Shown in pieces: positions 61,101 to 64,000 of a DNA stretch of 64,000 bases. This DNA is from Taxawa tesnikishii (nom. ined.) (lineage: Eukaryota > Ascomycota > Dothideomycetes > Dothideales). The translations under genes and the position numbers were made by a program. A model generated the notes under the pieces. It did no database searches. It was not told where the DNA came from and saw only the letters and a program-made list of their open reading frames with translations. The stretch covers positions 910,397-974,396 of the forward strand of contig JAPDRO010000012.1 in NCBI GenBank assembly GCA_030247885.1, read 5' to 3'. Numbering within the stretch: position 1 is the stretch's first letter; every line of letters begins with the position of its first letter.

Positions 61101-62569
61101 CGGCCACAACACACTTCACGAAATACGCACGAAGCCTGATCGTCCAGCAGAAACTCGATCGAATCGTGATCGACGAATGCCACCTGACGGTGACTGCCGT
61201 TGACTACCGATCGAGCATCGTCGACCTTACTGCGGTCCGCAATCTCAGGACGCAGTTTGTCTACCTGACAGCCACACTGCCTCCGTCCATGAAAGAGGAG
61301 TTTGAGGAGCGCAACTACCTCTACCGTCCGACAACCATCAGAGCATCGAGCAACCGACCCAACATATTCTACATGGTCCGCAGGGCAGACCCTCGCAAAG
61401 GCAGCCTTCTGGAGCAGAGTGCGGTCGAAGCGCAAGACGCGTGGCGCGACTCCGACCTGTTCGATCATTCCCGTGACAAGATCGTCCTATACGTCCGAAC
61501 GTGTGAGGACGCGGACAGCCTGTGCCAACTGCTTGGTTGTGCTGCATACACCGCAAAGAGCGGAACGCCGGAACAGAAGAAGCTCATCGTTGATCGCTGG
61601 ATCCATACCTCCGACCGCCCGTATCTCGTTGCCACGACCGCTCTTGCCGAAGGCTTCGACCACGCTCATGTACGTCTGGTCATGAACGTAGGGGAGCCGG
61701 ACTCGTTGGTCACCTTCGCGCAGGAGTCGGGTCGGGCCGGCCGCGACGGGATGGAGGCGTACTCGATGGTTCTCCTGCCGGCGACGTGGCAGGCACAGCT
61801 CGAAGACGACGTCGACGTCGGTTCGGAGCAGACGGGCAGCTGCAGGGACGACGTGTCACTTCGCAAGCGACGGGACAAGCAGGCCGTGCACAAGTACTTA
61901 CGAGGCGAGCAATGTTTCCGAACTTCGCTGAGCGAACACCTCGATCTCGCTCAGCACCGAAGGTGGTGCATGCCGGAAGACGTGGCTTGCGACGTCTGCA
62001 AAGCGGCTCACGAGGATCCAATCGCAGCCTCGGACGCGACAAGACGGCAGACCGCCCACACCGGACTCGATCTCATCCAGCAAGAGCGGCTGCAGGCTCA
62101 CTCCGAACTTGTCAACTACCGTCTGGACCTGGCCAGCGTGCGCGGGACATGCTTGCTCTGCCGTGCGATGGACGAGGAATGGAAGCACGAGTTCTCCAAG
62201 TGTGCCCGGCGGCATGAGGTGTTTCACGAGCGCAGTCGAGTACGGCAGCGGCACGAGACACGCGGACGAAAGTGGTTGCGTCCGTACACGAGCTGCTTCT
62301 GGTGCCTAAACCCTCAGTCCATCTGCCAAAGGGCTGAGCTCAGCAAGACCAGTAAGGAAGAAGCGTGTGAGCACGGAGACGTGGTCCTGCCGCTCTGTTA
62401 CGGGATATTCGTGAGCGCCGGAGGAGCCAGATGGCTAGAGGACCACTTCCGGCGCAGATTCGCCGGGGTGGAGGATTTCTTTGACTGGTTGGGAGAGGAG
62501 ACAAGATTTGGAGGCGGAATGGCGGTACAGGGAGTCAGAGTAGCGGCAAAGGCTTTATTGTCGTTCTAA
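58136..62569 (+). CDS. telomere-linked RecQ-family helicase with OrsD-like N-terminus (three apparent -1 frame shifts)
   Basis: ATP-dependent 3'-5' DNA helicase family, placed as the last gene before the telomere, like known subtelomeric RecQ-like genes (TLH/TLO types). About 1,478 aa after frame repair. The N-terminus (ILVCIHCQYAV, HLRVHH) resembles the Cys/His-rich OrsD domain. A second Cys/His cluster is CPYICRTPRGMQDHC. A middle region (about 630-820) has GGQPIRESEFFSMTWRN, HVSNWRQMS and NRAYANQ. Helicase motifs are I TGAGKS (about 925), II DECH (about 1011), III TATLPP, VI QESGRAGRDG (about 1196), followed by RecQ-type zinc cysteines (EQCF..CDVC). The frame slips at G4 runs 59495-59498, 59565-59568 and 59869-59872; one extra G at each gives one continuous protein. 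Its start is the ATG giving MDDFHRLF. No introns are needed. Unlike all DNA to its left it is not RIPed, which suggests low copy number, recent transfer between chromosome ends, or selection. Confidence 0.88.
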
Positions 62570-62610
62570 GATAGCGAGGTCAGAGACAACTAATAGCAAC
62601 GACCTATAAG

Positions 62611-62706
62611 AAAAAACAGAAGAAGTAGTGAAGGAAAAAACAGAAGAAGTAGTGAAGGAAAAAACAGAAGAAGTAGTGAAGGAAAAAACAGAAGAAGTAG
62701 CGAAGG
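62611..62706 (+). repeat. four tandem copies of a 24-bp purine-rich unit
   Basis: The unit AAAAAACAGAAGAAGTAGTG plus AAGG repeats four times with one C/T change in the last copy. It starts 42 bp after the helicase stop codon and marks the start of the subterminal repeat zone. Confidence 0.9.
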
Positions 62707-63251
62707 AAAAAAATAGATAATAGCTTAAGAGGTAAATACGTTAGGTCCTTACTAGCTCCGACAAGCAAGAAAGAGTCCTAACAAAAAGTAAACGCCTAAT
62801 AATAAGTTAGTTAGAGTAGTTAAGAAGAAGTCTAATAGATAAGGAAAGTAACTTAGTTAAATAGACTTAAGCTAAGTTATAAAGAAGTTAAGAAAGAATC
62901 CTAAAGTATAATAAAGTTCTTCTTAAACCTTAGGGATTATATAGGATAATATAGAACTAAGAGTTAGGGTTTAGATAAATAAGGGTAAAAAGTAAGTATA
63001 TAAATGAAGAAGACGATAATCATAGAAAAGCTAAGTTTTAAAGAAAGGAACAATATTTCTCTATATAGGATTTTCAAAAAAAAAAGGTAATATTTCTCTC
63101 TATAACAAGTATAATATTTTAAAGAGAAAAAGATATATCTCTTAAGATAAAAAAAGATAAAAGAAAGAAAAAGAAAAACTAATAGATTTAATAGTAAAGT
63201 AAAAGAAATTAAAGTAAAATAGTGGAATATAAAAAGAAAAAGGAGATTAGC
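62707..63251. other. AT-rich subterminal DNA without recognised genes
   Basis: Mixed AT-rich sequence between the 24-bp repeats and the cytosine-free tract. No frame of note and no repeat unit that I could define. Confidence 0.5.
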
Positions 63252-63837
63252 TAAGAATAAGAGAAAAAAAGTAAAAAGGAAAGTAAAGTAAGGGAGGATA
63301 ATATAAAAGAAAAAGAGAAGATAATAAAAAGAAAAGGTAATAAAAAGAGAAGGAATAAAATAAGTAAGTTAGAAAATAAGAGTTATAATAAGGAAGGAAT
63401 AAAGAAAGAAAGTTTAAGTAATAGGGATATAATAATATAGAAATAGAATAAAAGTAAAAAATAGGAAAATAAGAAGAGATAAAATAAAAGAAAGAAAAGA
63501 AATAAAAGAAAAAAGTTAAAATAAGAGATTTATAGTAAAAGATAAGGAGTAAAGTAATAGAGATATAGTAATATAAGAATGGAATAATAAATTAGTAGAG
63601 TTAAAGTAATATTTAAAAAGAATAAGAAAGTAATAAAAATATAGTAATAAAGTAATAAAATAATAAAGTAGTAAAGTAGTAAAGTAATAAAATAATAGAG
63701 TAATAAAATAGTAGAGTAATAGAATAGTAGAGTAATAGAGTAGTAAAGTAATAAAGTAGTAGAGTAATAAGATATAAGAAGAATAAAAGAAGTAGAGATA
63801 AAATAGAAAGAAAGAAATAAAGTAGAAAGAGAAAAAA
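63252..63837. other. cytosine-free subterminal tract
   Basis: 586 consecutive bases contain no C on the + strand (only A, G and T, mostly A and G). The only C between 63252 and the end of the window is at 63838. The minus-strand open frame here (Phe/Leu/Tyr-rich) is a by-product of this composition. Confidence 0.9.
63643..63772 (+). repeat. 8-bp tandem repeat (variants of AGTAATAA / AGTAGTAA / AGTAGAGT)
   Basis: About sixteen degenerate copies with a strict 8-bp period, e.g. AATAAAGT, AGTAAAGT, AATAAAAT, AGTAGAGT. It lies in the cytosine-free tract. Confidence 0.75.
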
Positions 63838-63841
63838 CATT

Positions 63842-63930
63842 GAAAAAGAGAGTGAGTGAGTGAGAGTAAGAATGAGTAAGAATAAGAGTGAGTGAGTGAG
63901 TGAGTGAGTGAGTGAGTGAGTGAGTGAGTG
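63842..63930 (+). repeat. GAGT microsatellite adjoining the telomere
   Basis: GTGAGTGAGT-type tetranucleotide runs, interrupted by AATGAGTAAGAATAAGA, become perfect from about 63888 and merge into the telomere array as GTGGGTTAGGG. Confidence 0.9.
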
Positions 63931-63932
63931 GG

Positions 63933-64000
63933 TTAGGGTTAGGGTTAGGGTTAGGGTTAGGGTTAGGGTTAGGGTTAGGGTTAGGGTTAGGGTTAGGTTA
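63933..64000 (+). repeat. telomere repeat array (TTAGGG)n
   Basis: Ten perfect TTAGGG units (63933-63992) followed by TTAGGTTA. The G-rich strand runs 5' to 3' toward the right edge, as expected for a right chromosome end. Confidence 0.98.

Noticed and set aside
60683-61468. 261-codon minus-strand frame inside the helicase
   Set aside because: It lies entirely opposite the conserved helicase motifs I-III, shows no domain of its own, and is explained by GC-rich codon usage.
63613-63840. 75-codon minus-strand frame rich in Phe, Leu, Tyr and Ile
   Set aside because: Direct consequence of the cytosine-free low-complexity tract; not a membrane protein gene.

Overview
The window is a fungal chromosome end. 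The right edge is a telomere: ten perfect TTAGGG units, G-strand pointing outward. Genes have short introns (about 46-93 nt, GT..AG). The transposon blocks are saturated with C-to-T/G-to-A change at CpA/TpG, the mark of repeat-induced point mutation (RIP). Together this points to a filamentous ascomycete (Pezizomycotina); a Dothideomycete would fit, but that is a guess.

Layout. (1) 1-1077: the 5' part of a hybrid histidine kinase gene that runs off the left edge. (2) 1317-5538: two RIPed Fot1/pogo-type DNA transposons. (3) 5.9-15.7 kb: a GC-normal island with four genes: a GPI-anchored chitin deacetylase (-), a WbpA/WecC-type nucleotide-sugar dehydrogenase (+), a GH18 chitinase (-) and a chitin-synthase-like GT2 polysaccharide synthase (+). 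They form two divergent pairs. (4) 16.0-21.7 kb: a Fot1/pogo element holding two other elements, one of which holds a 167-bp MITE. (5) 22.1-28.4 kb: a second island with a CUE-like/VWA-domain gene, a decayed DHA1-type MFS transporter and a 5'-truncated HET-domain gene. (6) 28.5-57.6 kb: RIPed transposon graveyard with three complete Fot1/pogo elements, a fourth split by an 11.2-kb Ty3/gypsy-like element with 227-bp LTRs, a second gypsy-like relic, a compound minisatellite and unassigned AT-rich DNA. (7) 57.7-64.0 kb: an un-RIPed telomere-linked RecQ helicase gene, a subterminal tract almost free of cytosine on the + strand, a GAGT microsatellite and the telomere.

The most interesting functional unit is the four-gene island. 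A membrane synthase, a UDP-sugar oxidising enzyme, a cell-surface deacetylase and a glycan hydrolase would together make, modify and turn over an extracellular aminosugar polymer, possibly containing uronic acid. This resembles bacterial capsule or Nod-factor gene sets more than ordinary cell-wall chitin synthesis.

Several genes (GH18, GT2, helicase, HET) show isolated -1 frame shifts. Most can be placed at runs of four or five identical bases, and every one is repaired by adding one base. This looks like homopolymer under-calling in a long-read assembly, so I do not treat the four-gene island or the helicase as dead. No tRNA, rRNA or CRISPR array was seen.
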